64,000 nucleotides of DNA from positions 1 to 64,000 of the forward strand of contig NZ_JAGQCH010000012.1 in NCBI RefSeq assembly GCF_024346055.1, in the 5' to 3' direction. The notes beneath the pieces were generated by a model. That model did no database searches, had not been told where the DNA came from, and worked only from the letters and a program-made list of their open reading frames with translations. Position numbers and translations under genes: made by a program. The stretch comes from Cyanobium sp. Cruz CV13-4-11 (GTDB lineage: Bacteria; Cyanobacteriota; Cyanobacteriia; PCC-6307; Cyanobiaceae). Of this stretch, positions 1 to 8,417 are shown in pieces. The stretch's first letter is position 1. The number at the start of each line of letters is the position of its first letter.

Positions 1-120
1 CTGCGGCTCGATGGGTTCTGGTCGATCACCGAAGGCCTGGCCGCACTGGCCCATGACATCAGGGGTCTACTGGCATTGCTGGATTGGCGAGAACTTGCTC
101 AGCCACAGGCTTCTGGGTAA
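1..120 (+). CDS. 3' end of an unidentified gene cut by the window edge
   Basis: An open frame enters at base 1 and ends at a TAA at 118-120. Its 39 codons read as a plausible leucine-rich amphipathic protein tail, including LAALAHDIRGLLALLDW. I do not recognise the family. A second forward frame is also open to 127, so this frame is chosen on composition only. The stop codon lies inside or against the target duplication of the neighbouring insertion sequence, so the element landed right at the end of this gene and may have changed its last residues. Confidence 0.3.
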   Translation: MRLDGFWSITEGLAALAHDIRGLLALLDWRELAQPQASG

Positions 121-127
121 CTTCTAA
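120..127 (+). repeat. Left target-site duplication of the IS
   Basis: ACTTCTAA immediately precedes the left terminal inverted repeat. The identical octamer follows the right end at 1187-1194. An 8-bp duplication is typical of IS1595-family insertions. Confidence 0.85.
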
Positions 128-149
128 CCTGATTAGGTAGCAAGCTCCG
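128..149 (+). repeat. Left terminal inverted repeat of the IS
   Basis: Begins CCTGATTAGGTAGC and matches the reverse complement of 1165-1186 at 21 of 22 positions; the mismatch is at position 15, A against T. Confidence 0.9.
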
Positions 150-201
150 TCCGCAGGCCTTTCCCACCTAAGCTGGTACGCCTGTACCAGAGGTGCCCGC
201 C

Positions 202-1181
202 ATGGCCATGAATCGAATCCAGTTTCAGGCAGGCCTGTCGCTTCCCGAATTCATCCAGCTCTACGGCACCGAGGAGAATTGCGAGGCCGCCCTTGAGCAG
301 GCGCGCTGGCCTGAAAGTTTCCGTTGTCCCCGCTGTGAGTGCAAGGAATACGGGTTGATCCATGGCAGGCGCCACAAGCGCTATCAATGCCGGAGCTGCC
401 GTCATCAGGCCACCCTCACGGCCGGCACCATCCTGGAGGCGACCAAGTTGCCGCTGACCACCTGGTTCCTCGCGTTCTACCTGGTGGGCCAGGCCCTAGC
501 CGCAAGGCTTCCGCGCAGCGGTGGACGGGCATCTCCTCACTCGCTCTGCGGCGCCATCTGGGCGTGAACTACCGCACGGCATGGCTGGTTCACAACAAGA
601 TCATGCAGGCGATGAAGGAGCGGGATGGGGCCTATGTCCTGCGGGGAAAGGTCCAGGTGGATGATGCCTACCTTGGCGGAGAACGCTGTGGTGGAAAGCC
701 TGGTCGTGGATCAGAGAACAAGGTACCGATCGTGGCGGCCATCTCTCTCGATGATGCGGGCCACCCTCGTTACGTGAAGCTTGCCACCGTGGCCACGTTC
801 TCCTTTGCCGCCATCGCTGACTGGGCACAGGATTCACTGGCCATAGGATGTGAAGTGATCTCAGATGGGCTGGCCTGCTTTCGCGCCGTGACAGAAGTCG
901 GTTGCCTGCATCAAGCTGTGGTCGTGAAAGGACGCCATCCCAATGAACTCCCGGTATTCCGCTGGATCAACACGGTGCTGGGCAACTTGAAAACGAGCTT
1001 CAGCGGCACCTTCCATGCCCTGAAATTCGATAAGTACGCTGATCGCTACCTGGGTGCCTTCAATTACCGCTTCAACCGGCGCTACAACTTGGCAACAATG
1101 ACTGAGCGAGTGGTTCATGCCATCTGCAGCTGCGACGCTCGGCCGGAACGCATCTTGAGGCGTGCGGAGCTAGCTACCTAA
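202..1181 (+). pseudogene. IS1595-family transposase, frameshifted
   Basis: The N-terminal part, in the frame of 202, carries the zinc ribbon CPRCECKEYG...CRSC followed by the family signature TAGTILEATKLPLTTWFLAF. The frame then runs into a stop at 567. The rest of the protein lies in the frame that ends at 1181: GISSLALRRHLGVNYRTAWL, then catalytic Asp in VDDAYLGG, second Asp in SDGLACF, and Asn in INTVLGN. In the family, a residue pair such as KT normally joins GQA to GIS. Here 496-524 holds 29 nt where 3 are expected, a net gain of 26 nt that shifts the frame. The start is taken at ATG 202; GTG 193 and ATG 208 are alternatives. Confidence 0.88.
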
Positions 1182-1186
1182 TCAGG
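1165..1186 (-). repeat. Right terminal inverted repeat of the IS
   Basis: Reverse complement of the left end with one mismatch. The transposase frame stops inside it, at 1179-1181. Confidence 0.9.
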
Positions 1187-1483
1187 ACTTCTAATGAGCC
1201 CTGGGTTGCCCACGTCTCCCCCGAGCACCTGCCTGTAGAGAAAGAGCAGGGCGGATAACGCCTGGTTCTGCGTGGAGGCAGTCACCCTCCCCACCGTGGC
1301 CAGATGCGACAGGAAGGCATTGATCTCCCGCTCGCCCATTTCCCTGGGATGCCTCATCCCGTGAAAGCGCAGAAAGCGTCTCACCCACTGGGCATAGGTG
1401 CTGATGGTGCGGCGCGCGTAGTGCCGCACCATCAGTTCCTCCCGGTAACGATCCATCAGCCTCGGGCCGGGAGTCGGAGCCAT
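1178..1483 (-). pseudogene. Integron/phage-type tyrosine recombinase, N-terminal fragment
   Basis: The fragment encodes the SAM-like core-binding domain only: YARRTISTYAQWVRRFLRFH, then REMGEREINAFLSHLA and TASTQNQALSALLFLYRQVL, which closely follow integron-type integrases. The family is about 320 residues and only about 95 recognisable residues are present. The whole catalytic domain (R...HxxR...Y) is missing. The frame runs a few codons into the IS right end. Closing up the IS in silico gives another stop six codons later, so the gene was probably already truncated before the insertion. Confidence 0.75.
1187..1194 (+). repeat. Right target-site duplication of the IS
   Basis: Identical octamer ACTTCTAA to 120-127. 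Confidence 0.85.
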
Positions 1484-1581
1484 GGGAACAAGGCGGAGCC
1501 TGCTTCAGAGTTCCCCGGCCAGTCCACCATCAGTCAGAGGGCCGGGAGGAGCGGCGACGACTCCCCCCTAGCCTGGCGTCG

Positions 1582-2886
1582 ATGGCCCACACCCTGGTGC
1601 TGCTGGCGAGTGAGACGCGCCGCGAGGCGCTGATCGACTGGCTCGACCGACAGGCCCTGGCCGTCGCTGGTTTTCCGCTGCTCGCCACCGCCGAGCTGGC
1701 CGAGCGGCTCCGCAGCGACCCCCGCACCGCCCAGCTGCCGGTGATGGCGCTCGATGCACTCGCGGCAGGGGGAGACATCCAGGTGGCCGCCCGTCTGCTG
1801 GCCGGGGAGGTGGCGGCGGTGATCGCCTTCCTGGATCCAGAGGCAGCGGCGGGAGCGCCGCCCGACAGCCGGCTGCTGATCCGCGCCTGCGATCTGGCCG
1901 CCGTGCCCCTGGCCCTCAATGCCGCCACCGCCGAGCTGGCCCTGCGCGGCCTGGCCCATGGCCGCTCGTCCTACCTGCTGTTCAATCCCGTCGCCGGCCA
2001 GGGGGAGGCCAACGCCGATCTGGCCCTGATCCGCTCGATCCTCGAGCCCCAGCTCCTGGTGACGGTGCTGCTCACCAGTGCCGGGACCGATCCGGGCGAC
2101 CAGTGCCGGGAACTGGTCGAGCTGCTGCAGGCCCGGCCGGCCGGTGAGGTGGGCAACGTGATGATCGTGGCCTGCGGCGGCGACGGCACCGTCTCGGCGG
2201 TGGCGGGGGCGGTGGCCGGCACGGGCATTCCCCTCGGCGTGATCCCCCGGGGCACCGCCAATGCCTTTGCCGCGGCGCTCGACATCCCCACCGACCTGGT
2301 GGCCGCCTGCGAGACGATCCTGGCTGGCCACACCCACGTGGTGGACGCCGCCCGCTGCAACGACGTGCCGATGACCCTGCTGGCCGGGGTCGGCTTTGAG
2401 GCCGGGATGGTGGATCGGGCCACCCGCGAACTGAAAACCATGCTCGGCCCGCTCGCCTACGTGCTCGCCGGCGCCCAGCAGCTGGCCTCCCAGCAGCCGT
2501 TCCGGGCCCGGGTCGAGATCGACGGCACCATCACAGAGGTGCAGGCCGCCGCCATCACCGTGGCCAACGTGGCCCCCGCCACCTCCGTGCTGGCCCAGGG
2601 CTTCGGGCGGGTGATTCCCGACGACGGCCTCCTCGAGGTCACGATCGCCTCACCCAGCACCCGCCTGCAGGGCCTCAATGCCCTCGCCTCCCTGCTCACC
2701 TCCGCCGTGGTGCAGTCGCCCGCCAACCACCCCGATCTGCTGTGTCTGCGGGCCAGCCACATCACCATCACCACCGACCCGCCCCAGCGGCTGGTGATCG
2801 ACGGCGAAATGCTCGAGGCCGATCCGGTCACCTTCACCTGCCTGCCCGGCGCCCTCACCGTGTTCGCCCCCCTGCCGCCACCGTGA
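1582..2886 (+). CDS. Diacylglycerol/sphingosine-kinase-family lipid kinase with N-terminal methylglyoxal-synthase-like domain
   Basis: There are 434 residues in two domains. Residues 1-130 follow the methylglyoxal synthase fold: GGDIQVAA, then VIAFLDPEAA, then PPDSRLLIRACD and VPLALNAATAEL. Two catalytic-type Asp (GGD and FLDP) remain, but the N-terminal His and the His before PD are absent, so synthase activity is doubtful. Residues 130-434 are a DAGK catalytic domain: NPVAGQG, VACGGDGTVSAVAG (ATP-binding) and GVIPRGTANAFAAAL. The likely reaction is ATP-dependent phosphorylation of a lipid at the membrane. The gene starts a same-strand run, and the next gene begins 10 bp downstream. The fusion suggests the MGS-like part acts as a regulatory or sensing domain, which is inference. 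Confidence 0.85.
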   Translation: MAHTLVLLASETRREALIDWLDRQALAVAGFPLLATAELAERLRSDPRTAQLPVMALDALAAGGDIQVAARLLAGEVAAVIAFLDPEAAAGAPPDSRLLIRACDLAAVPLALNAATAELALRGLAHGRSSYLLFNPVAGQGEANADLALIRSILEPQLLVTVLLTSAGTDPGDQCRELVELLQARPAGEVGNVMIVACGGDGTVSAVAGAVAGTGIPLGVIPRGTANAFAAALDIPTDLVAACETILAGHTHVVDAARCNDVPMTLLAGVGFEAGMVDRATRELKTMLGPLAYVLAGAQQLASQQPFRARVEIDGTITEVQAAAITVANVAPATSVLAQGFGRVIPDDGLLEVTIASPSTRLQGLNALASLLTSAVVQSPANHPDLLCLRASHITITTDPPQRLVIDGEMLEADPVTFTCLPGALTVFAPLPPP

Positions 2887-2896
2887 ACTGGCCCCC

Positions 2897-4423
2897 ATGA
2901 ACCTCGCCTCCGAGGCGGGCGTCGCCACCAAGATCCGCCGCATGGCCGACCGGGTGCGCTGGGGCCATCCCGCCTTCGCCCGCCACGGCATCGATCCCTG
3001 CCGCCTGGCCATCGAGGGGGATCCGGAGTCGCCCGAGGCCTTCTCCTTCCTCGTGCTGGGGGACAGCGGCACCGGGCTGCATCGCCGCGACACCCCCCAG
3101 CGACGGGTGGCCGAGCAGCTGCTCGCCCATGGCACAGACGCCCGCTTCCTGCTCCACACCGGTGATGTCGTCTACCAGGTGGGCTCCAGTGAGCAGTACC
3201 CGGACAACTTCATCCGTCCCTACCGGGAGTGGCTCGTGGGCGGCGAGGACTGGCGCCGGCTGCGCTACGACCGCCTCGTCTTCCGGGTGCCGTTCCTGCC
3301 GGTGCTCGGCAACCACGACTACTACGACCTGCCGCTGCCGCTGGGGCTGCTGGCCGGCCTGACCGCGCCACCAAGGCGCCTGCTGCGGGCCTGGCTGGAT
3401 CTGGATGTGGGCTGGCACGGCTCCTACGTGGGTCAGGCCTGGGCCCGCGCCTTCCTTGATGGGATTGGCGCCGTGCCGGAGGCCGACCTGGGCGAGCACC
3501 TTGAGAGCACCCGCACCGCCACGGTCGACGGGGCCCGCTGCCTGCTCTACCGACCCGGCCGCTTCACCCGCCTGCCCCACCGCCACTACACCTTCCGCTG
3601 GGCCGGCGTCGATGTGTTCGCCCTCGACTCCAACACCTTCAACCAACCCCTGCCAGCCGGCAGCGACGACAGGGAGTTGCGCGAGCGTCGTCAACGGCTC
3701 GACGCCGAGCGCGCCGCCATGCTCCTGTCCCTCGGCCCCCTCAGCGGCGACGAGGACGCCCGTGACGATCGGGCCACCAAGGCCGAGCAGCTCGACGAGC
3801 AGATCCGCGACATCGAAAAGCAGCTGAGCGGCGGGCCCATGGCCGTGGATGAGACCCAGCTCGACTGGTTCGCCGACGCCCTGATCGCCTCCTGGCACAA
3901 CCCGGCCGTGCGGGGCCGGCTGCTGGTGCTGCATCATCCCCCCTACGTCACCGAGGTCAGCAAATGGGATCAGGGCCAGACCCTGGCGGTGCGCGCCCAG
4001 CTGCGCCGCGTGCTGGACCGGGTGGCGGCCGCCCTCGGCGATCTGCCGGCCGGCCGGCCCCTGCTCGATCTGGCCTTCAGCGGCCATGCCCACTGCCTGG
4101 AGCTGCTCGACACCGGTGACACCGGCCACGGCGACGCATGCATTCCCTGGGCGATCTGCGGCGGCAGCGGCTACAGCCTGCGCCGCCAGCGGCCGGAGGG
4201 GCCCGAGCTGCTGGAGGGTCCAGCCGGTGCCGAGCGGGTCGTGGCCCGCTCCCGCCTCTTCCTCGGCCGCAGCGGCCGGGGCTCCGCCCTGCGCCGCGCC
4301 TACTCCGCCCTGCGGGTGGAGGTGGCGGCCGGCACCCCCCTGAAACTCACGCTCGTACCGCTGGTGGCGGAGAAGGCCCAAGGGGAATGGCGGCCCTACC
4401 GCGGGGCCGGCATCACGCTTTAG
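2897..4423 (+). CDS. Calcineurin-like metallophosphoesterase
   Basis: This 508-residue protein has the ordered metal-binding motifs of the superfamily: LGDSGTG near residue 52, HTGDVVYQ near 88, GNHDYYD near 137, HHPPYVTE near 347 and FSGHAHCLEL near 396. A charged helix near 255-315 (RERRQRLDAERAA, KAEQLDEQIRDIEKQL) is probably a coiled-coil insertion between the third and fourth motifs. No signal peptide is obvious. The substrate cannot be told from sequence. It lies 10 bp after the lipid-kinase gene and 25 bp before the methyltransferase remnant, so the three are probably cotranscribed. Confidence 0.88.
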   Translation: MNLASEAGVATKIRRMADRVRWGHPAFARHGIDPCRLAIEGDPESPEAFSFLVLGDSGTGLHRRDTPQRRVAEQLLAHGTDARFLLHTGDVVYQVGSSEQYPDNFIRPYREWLVGGEDWRRLRYDRLVFRVPFLPVLGNHDYYDLPLPLGLLAGLTAPPRRLLRAWLDLDVGWHGSYVGQAWARAFLDGIGAVPEADLGEHLESTRTATVDGARCLLYRPGRFTRLPHRHYTFRWAGVDVFALDSNTFNQPLPAGSDDRELRERRQRLDAERAAMLLSLGPLSGDEDARDDRATKAEQLDEQIRDIEKQLSGGPMAVDETQLDWFADALIASWHNPAVRGRLLVLHHPPYVTEVSKWDQGQTLAVRAQLRRVLDRVAAALGDLPAGRPLLDLAFSGHAHCLELLDTGDTGHGDACIPWAICGGSGYSLRRQRPEGPELLEGPAGAERVVARSRLFLGRSGRGSALRRAYSALRVEVAAGTPLKLTLVPLVAEKAQGEWRPYRGAGITL

Positions 4424-4448
4424 AACGGCTGGCGCCTGCCCGACCCCC

Positions 4449-5060
4449 ATGGACCCCAGCGCGGATCTCTCTGGCCACCTCCTGCAGCTCGCCTGCGGCA
4501 ACTGGGTGACCCAGATGCTCAACGTGGCCGCCGAACTGGCGATCGCCGACCATCTGGCCGCCGCCGGCCCCGAAGGCCTGACGGCCGAGGAACTGGCCGG
4601 CCGCTGCGGCGCCGACGGCGAGTCCCTGTTCCGGCTGCTGCGGGGCCTGGCCAGCCTGGGCGTGTTCGCCGAGAGCGAGGGCCAGCCACGAGGCTTCGTG
4701 CTGACTCCCCTGGCCGAACTGCTGCGCAGCGACCACCCCGGCTCCCTGCGCCAGTTCGTGCGCATGCTCGGCGGCGAGCACTACGACGCCTGGGCCGACC
4801 TGCTCCACAGCGTCCGCAGCGGCCAGAGCGCCTTCCGCCACCACTACGGCGAACCCGTCTTTGACTGGTACGGCCACAACCCCGAGCGCGGCGCCATCTT
4901 CGACGGCGCCATGACCGACTTCTCACGCGTCGAGACCGAGGGCGGCCGGGAACGCACCCCCGCGGCCTACGCCGAACTGCTGGAGCGCACCGGCCTGCGG
5001 CTGGCGGGGATCCACCCGACTCCGTCACCGGTGGCGGTGGTGGAAGCGGTGGCGGCCTGA
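4449..5060 (+). CDS. O-methyltransferase-like protein lacking its SAM-binding core (in-frame deletion)
   Basis: Residues 1-155 match the dimerisation and substrate half of class I O-methyltransferases: a winged-helix start with QLACGNWVTQMLNVAAELAI, and EELAGRCGADGESLFRLLRG. The last 40 residues match the extreme C-terminus of the same family, GGRERTPAAYAELLERTGLR then PTPSPVAVVEA. Between them the usual Rossmann SAM-binding region, about 130 residues including the VDVGGG-type motif and the catalytic His region, is absent. The frame stays open across the junction near 4925-4950. Length is 203 against about 335 for the family. It cannot bind SAM in the normal way and is probably a functionless relic or a dimerisation-only protein. 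Confidence 0.8.
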   Translation: MDPSADLSGHLLQLACGNWVTQMLNVAAELAIADHLAAAGPEGLTAEELAGRCGADGESLFRLLRGLASLGVFAESEGQPRGFVLTPLAELLRSDHPGSLRQFVRMLGGEHYDAWADLLHSVRSGQSAFRHHYGEPVFDWYGHNPERGAIFDGAMTDFSRVETEGGRERTPAAYAELLERTGLRLAGIHPTPSPVAVVEAVAA

Positions 5061-5171
5061 GCGGTCGTGGCGGGTGTAGAGCTGCAGCACCAGCACATGG
5101 CTGAGGCCGGTGCTGAGCAGGAAGCCCGCCAGGCCGAACAGCAGCCCCCGCCCCAGCCGTTTCCAGCGCAT
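5025..5171 (-). CDS. Possible small single-pass membrane protein
   Basis: This 48-residue frame is convergent with, and overlaps by 36 bp, the methyltransferase remnant. It starts MRWKRLGRG, followed by one hydrophobic segment (LLFGLAGFLLSTGLSHVLVL) and a His/Arg-rich tail. The positive-inside start and single TM segment are protein-like. There is no family match that I know, and in GC-rich sequence such frames can be chance. Confidence 0.3.
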   Translation of the reverse strand: MRWKRLGRGLLFGLAGFLLSTGLSHVLVLQLYTRHDRSGRHRFHHRHR

Positions 5172-5265
5172 CTCCGGGCTCTCCGCTTGGCCTGCGTTCC
5201 TCGACAGGCCGTTTGCCTGAGGCGCTCCACGCCCTAGCGTCGGGGCCTGCCCAGCCCCAGGATCC

Positions 5266-5766
5266 GTGAGCCTTTCCATCGCCCTGCTCACGGTCTCCGA
5301 CAGCCGCAGCCTCGCTGACGACGCCTCGGGCGACGCCCTGCAGCAGCGGCTGGAGGCGGCCGGCCACCGGCTGCTGGAACGCACCCTGGTGCCCGACGAC
5401 CGCTACCGCATCCGCGCCGAGCTCAGCCGCTGGATCGCCGACCCCGCTGTGCAGGTGGTGATCAGCTGCGGCGGCACCGGCCTCACCGGCCGCGACGGCA
5501 CCCCCGAGGCCGTCGCGCCCCTGTTCGACAAGACGATCGAGGGCTTCGGTGAGCTGTTCCGGGTGCTCTCCTTCGAGACGATCGGCACCAGCACGCTGCA
5601 GAGCCGCGCCCTGGCCGGGGTGGCCAACGGCACGGTGGTGTTCGTGCTGCCCGGCTCCCTCGATGCGGTGTCCACCGCCTGGGACCGGCTGATCCGCGCC
5701 CAGCTCGATGCCACCACCCGCCCCTGCAACCTGGTGCAGCTGCTGCCGCGGCTCACGGAAAGCTGA
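5266..5766 (+). CDS. moaB: Molybdopterin adenylyltransferase / MoaB-Mog family protein
   Basis: The 166-residue protein starts at GTG. MoaB/MogA signatures are [19 protein letters not shown] near the N-terminus, [19 protein letters not shown] near residue 65 (the MPT-binding GGTG loop) and [16 protein letters not shown] near residue 128. It acts in molybdenum-cofactor synthesis, binding or adenylylating molybdopterin. Its stop overlaps the MscS start (TGATG at 5764-5768), so the two are translationally coupled although no functional link is evident. moaA and mobA lie near 47-48 kb. Confidence 0.9.
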   Translation: MSLSIALLTVSDSRSLADDASGDALQQRLEAAGHRLLERTLVPDDRYRIRAELSRWIADPAVQVVISCGGTGLTGRDGTPEAVAPLFDKTIEGFGELFRVLSFETIGTSTLQSRALAGVANGTVVFVLPGSLDAVSTAWDRLIRAQLDATTRPCNLVQLLPRLTES

Positions 5767-7520
5767 TGCGGCCCTGTGTCCTGCGGCGGCGGACCCGCCC
5801 CTGGTGGCTGGGGGCCCTCGCCCTGCTGCTCACCATCGGCCTCTGGTGGCTGCCGCCGGCTGGGGCGATTGCCGCCACCACGGCCGATGGCAGCGGGGGC
5901 CGTGGGCCCGGGACCGGCCCGGCCGACCCCGGTGGCGTGGTGGCCGCCGGCAGTTTCGAGTTGGCCAAGGTGAGGATCCTCGGCGTCCCCGCCATCACCG
6001 TGGCCTCTCCGGTGGTGGGCCATCAGGACAATGCTCCCGACGCCCGGCGCCGCGCCGCGGTGATCGAAGGCAACCTGCGCCTGCTCTACGACCCCGAGCA
6101 GCTCTGCAGCGAGAGCGAACAGATCGCCGAGTGGGTCCTGATCCGGGTGCTGGGGGGGAGCGGGGGGGCCTGCGAGCCGTCGCCGCTGCAGGGGGTGAGC
6201 GGCAGCGCCCCCGGGCGACTGGTGGTGGAACGCCGGCAGCTGCCAGGTGGCGATGTGGTGCTGGAGGCGAAGGTGCCAGAACGCTCCGAACCCCTGCCCC
6301 TGCTCACGGTCACCCGGGCCGATGCCAGCCTCAACGGCGTCAGCGCGATGGCCCTGGGGGAACGCTGGCAGCAGCGGCTGCAGAGCCGTCTGCGCCATGC
6401 CCGCAAAGTGATGCAGCCGGCCGATCTGCGCCGCCGCTGGCAGTTCACCCTCACGGTGCAGCTGGCGCTGGCCCTGCTCACCGCCGCCACCCTCTGGCTG
6501 TGGCGCTGGAACCGGGTGCGCTGCGCCGGGCTCATCAGCCGCCGCAGCCCCACCCCGGATCGGGCCCTGGGGCAACGCCTGCAGCTCCACCAGGTCTTCG
6601 GGCTGGTGCTGCTGCTGCTGGTGCTGCTGCAGCTGATGGTCATCCTGGCCCTGGGGGTGATGGCCGTCCCGAGCAAGGTGCCCCTGGGGCTGCAGTTGCT
6701 GCTCCAGCCGGTTCATTCCCTGCTCAAGGTGCTGATGGTGGAGCTGGCCGCCCTGCTGGCGCGCTCCCTGGCCACCTTCCTGCTGCACCAGTGGGCCGAC
6801 GGCGCCAGGGTGCCGGTGGAGGAGCAGGCCCGCCGGGAGCAGCGGCACCGCAGCCTGCTGCGGGTGAGCCACCGGCTGATCGACCTGGCCTGCATCCTGG
6901 TGGCGGCCGGCTGGATCCTGATCGACATTCCCGGCATCCGGGCCGCCTCCTCCTCCCTGCTGCTGGCCGGCGGCGCCCTGCTGGGCGGCCTGGCCCTGGT
7001 GTTCCAGGGGCTGCTGCGGGACTTCGTCGCCGGCCTCGCCGTGCTGATCGAAGACCGCTACGCCATCGGCGACTGGGTGGAAATCGATGGCCTCGAAGGG
7101 GACGTGGTGGATGTCGGTGTGCTGAGCACCCAGCTGCACTGCCTCGACCACCGGGTGGCGGTGGTCCAGAACAGCGCCTTCGACCGGGTGGTCAACCACA
7201 CCAAGCTGCGCTCCGGCGAGGAGGTGAAACTGCTGATCTCCCACCGCTGCGCCGCCATCGGCCAGGCCCTGGCGGTGGTGGCCGAGGAGCTGGCCCTGTT
7301 CCACGCCGACCCCACCTGGGGCCCCCGCCTGCTCGCGCCACCCCTGTTGCGGGGCGTCAGCGCCACCGGCCCGCTGGGCATCACCGTCAGCGTCCTGCTC
7401 ACCACGGTGACCGGCGAGCAGTGGGCCTGCGCCCGGGAGCTGCAGGGGCGCCTGGTGGCCCGCTTCCAGCGGGAGGGGATCCCCCTGGCCGATGGCCTGG
7501 AGCTGGTCGGGCGGGGCTGA
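5766..7520 (+). CDS. MscS-family small-conductance mechanosensitive channel
   Basis: The 584-residue protein begins with an Arg-rich start and hydrophobic signal/TM segment, followed by an extracytoplasmic region of about 190 residues and then several TM helices. The conserved MscS pore/vestibule block is clear at residues 390-470: [21 protein letters not shown], then [19 protein letters not shown] and [13 protein letters not shown]. It belongs to the larger membrane-anchored MscS relatives rather than the 286-residue E. coli type. The expected role is release of solutes on hypo-osmotic shock. Confidence 0.88.
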   Translation: MRPCVLRRRTRPWWLGALALLLTIGLWWLPPAGAIAATTADGSGGRGPGTGPADPGGVVAAGSFELAKVRILGVPAITVASPVVGHQDNAPDARRRAAVIEGNLRLLYDPEQLCSESEQIAEWVLIRVLGGSGGACEPSPLQGVSGSAPGRLVVERRQLPGGDVVLEAKVPERSEPLPLLTVTRADASLNGVSAMALGERWQQRLQSRLRHARKVMQPADLRRRWQFTLTVQLALALLTAATLWLWRWNRVRCAGLISRRSPTPDRALGQRLQLHQVFGLVLLLLVLLQLMVILALGVMAVPSKVPLGLQLLLQPVHSLLKVLMVELAALLARSLATFLLHQWADGARVPVEEQARREQRHRSLLRVSHRLIDLACILVAAGWILIDIPGIRAASSSLLLAGGALLGGLALVFQGLLRDFVAGLAVLIEDRYAIGDWVEIDGLEGDVVDVGVLSTQLHCLDHRVAVVQNSAFDRVVNHTKLRSGEEVKLLISHRCAAIGQALAVVAEELALFHADPTWGPRLLAPPLLRGVSATGPLGITVSVLLTTVTGEQWACARELQGRLVARFQREGIPLADGLELVGRG

Positions 7521-7535
7521 TCAGGGTGGGCCCGA

Positions 7536-7861
7536 TCACCGCGGATCGCGCCACAGCAGCAGGCCCTCCTGGCGCAGCTCATGGAAATCGCCCACCCGGC
7601 CGTCCCCGCGGCCGGTGAGTCCCCCTCCGGGGCACCGATCACGGTGCCCCCGGCATCGAAGAGCGTGCTCATCTGGTCGCAGCACTGGGGCGGCAGGTCG
7701 TACACCACCTGGCCCCGGTAGCGATCACGCCACACCGTCAGGGGTGAGTTGCCCGGCGGCTGGGCCCGCAGCTGGCCGATCAGGCGCTGCAGCCAGGGCG
7801 GGGCGGGAAGCGTCGACGGCGGCGGGGCTGCGGGGGGTGATCTCGTAAGGGAGGCTGCCAC
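7536..7861 (-). pseudogene. Small conserved protein resembling DUF6970, broken by a 1-nt deletion in a G run
   Basis: From a GTG at 7861 the frame reads PPWLQRLIGQLRAQPPGNSP, then RGQVVYDLPPQCCDQMSTLF and DAGGTVIGAPEG. This follows a small family marked by VY..P..CCD...LYD..G..I. The family normally continues GGLTGRGDG. That continuation is present here, reading GLTGRGDGRVGDFHELRQEG and LLLWRDPR up to the stop at 7536, but in the next frame. One extra G in the run at about 7621-7625 (five C on the plus strand) would restore a full protein of about 108 residues. It lies between mscS and the deaminase on the opposite strand. The family assignment is from memory of the motif pattern. Confidence 0.65.
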
Positions 7862-7900
7862 GGCCGGCGCGGGTACGGTGGATCGTGCGCAGGGAGGTTC

Positions 7901-8392
7901 ATGGCTGCAGCGACGCCGGACCACGAAACCTTCATCCGCCAGGCCATCGACCTGTCCCGGAAAGCGGCCCTGGAGTACGGCACCGGCGGGGCCTTCGGGG
8001 CCGTGATCGTCAGGGATGGCGTGGTCATCTCCCAGGGGATGAACCGTGTCGTGGCCAGCCACGATCCCACCTGGCACGGCGAGATGGAGGCGATCCGGCT
8101 GGCCTGCATCACCCTGCAGAGCTTCAAGCTGCCCGGCTGCATCCTCTACACCTCCGCCGAGCCCTGCCCGATGTGCATGGCCACCTGCTACTGGGCGGGC
8201 ATCGAGGCGGTGTACTACGCCGCCACGGTGGAGGACGCCCTGGCCTACGGGGATTTCGATGACCGCCCGATCTACGAGCAGCTGGCCCTGCCCAAGGAGA
8301 AACGCTCGATCCGTCTGCACCAGATCCTGAGGGAGGAGGCGGTGGAGGTCTGGAAGGAGTACCAGGCCAAGCCCGACCGGGTTCGCTACTGA
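7901..8392 (+). CDS. Zinc-dependent nucleoside/guanine deaminase
   Basis: A 163-residue CDA-fold deaminase. Zn ligands and the catalytic Glu are in WHGEMEAI (HxE) near residue 57 and SAEPCPMCMATCYWAGI (PCxxC) near residue 86. The C-terminal half, with VYYAATVEDALAYGDFDD, is closer to guanine deaminases of the GuaD type than to the tRNA adenosine deaminase TadA. It would hydrolyse guanine to xanthine in the cytosol; substrate specificity is inferred. Start ATG at 7901 follows AGGGAGG at a good ribosome-binding distance. Confidence 0.85.
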   Translation: MAAATPDHETFIRQAIDLSRKAALEYGTGGAFGAVIVRDGVVISQGMNRVVASHDPTWHGEMEAIRLACITLQSFKLPGCILYTSAEPCPMCMATCYWAGIEAVYYAATVEDALAYGDFDDRPIYEQLALPKEKRSIRLHQILREEAVEVWKEYQAKPDRVRY

Positions 8393-8417
8393 GGGGCGGC
8401 CCCGCCACGGGCCCTCA
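8390..8417. terminator. Possible bidirectional hairpin between convergent genes
   Basis: TGAGGG (8390-8395) pairs with CCCTCA (8412-8417), and both stop codons of the convergent genes lie in the stem. An inner GGGGCGGCCCC palindrome adds stability. There is no U run, so an intrinsic terminator is only suggested by position. Confidence 0.3.

Larger units (their letters stand above)
128..1186 (+). mobile_element. IS1595-family (ISXO2-like) insertion sequence, about 1.06 kb, complete ends
   Basis: Both ends are intact. The 22-bp terminal inverted repeats at 128-149 and 1165-1186 differ at one position and are flanked by the 8-bp direct repeat ACTTCTAA. The single gene inside has the zinc ribbon and DDN-type catalytic pattern of IS1595/ISXO2 transposases. 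The reading frame is broken, so this copy is probably non-autonomous, although it could still be mobilised in trans by a functional relative. Perfect target duplications suggest a fairly recent insertion. Confidence 0.92.

Noticed and set aside
1178-1581. Integron with gene cassettes
   Set aside because: Only an N-terminal integrase fragment exists. The following genes lack attC-like sites and are ordinary chromosomal genes.
2855-4765. A 636-codon minus-strand frame opposite the phosphoesterase
   Set aside because: Gln/Ala/Gly-rich shadow translation of GC-rich coding DNA. The plus-strand frame has all five metallophosphoesterase motifs.
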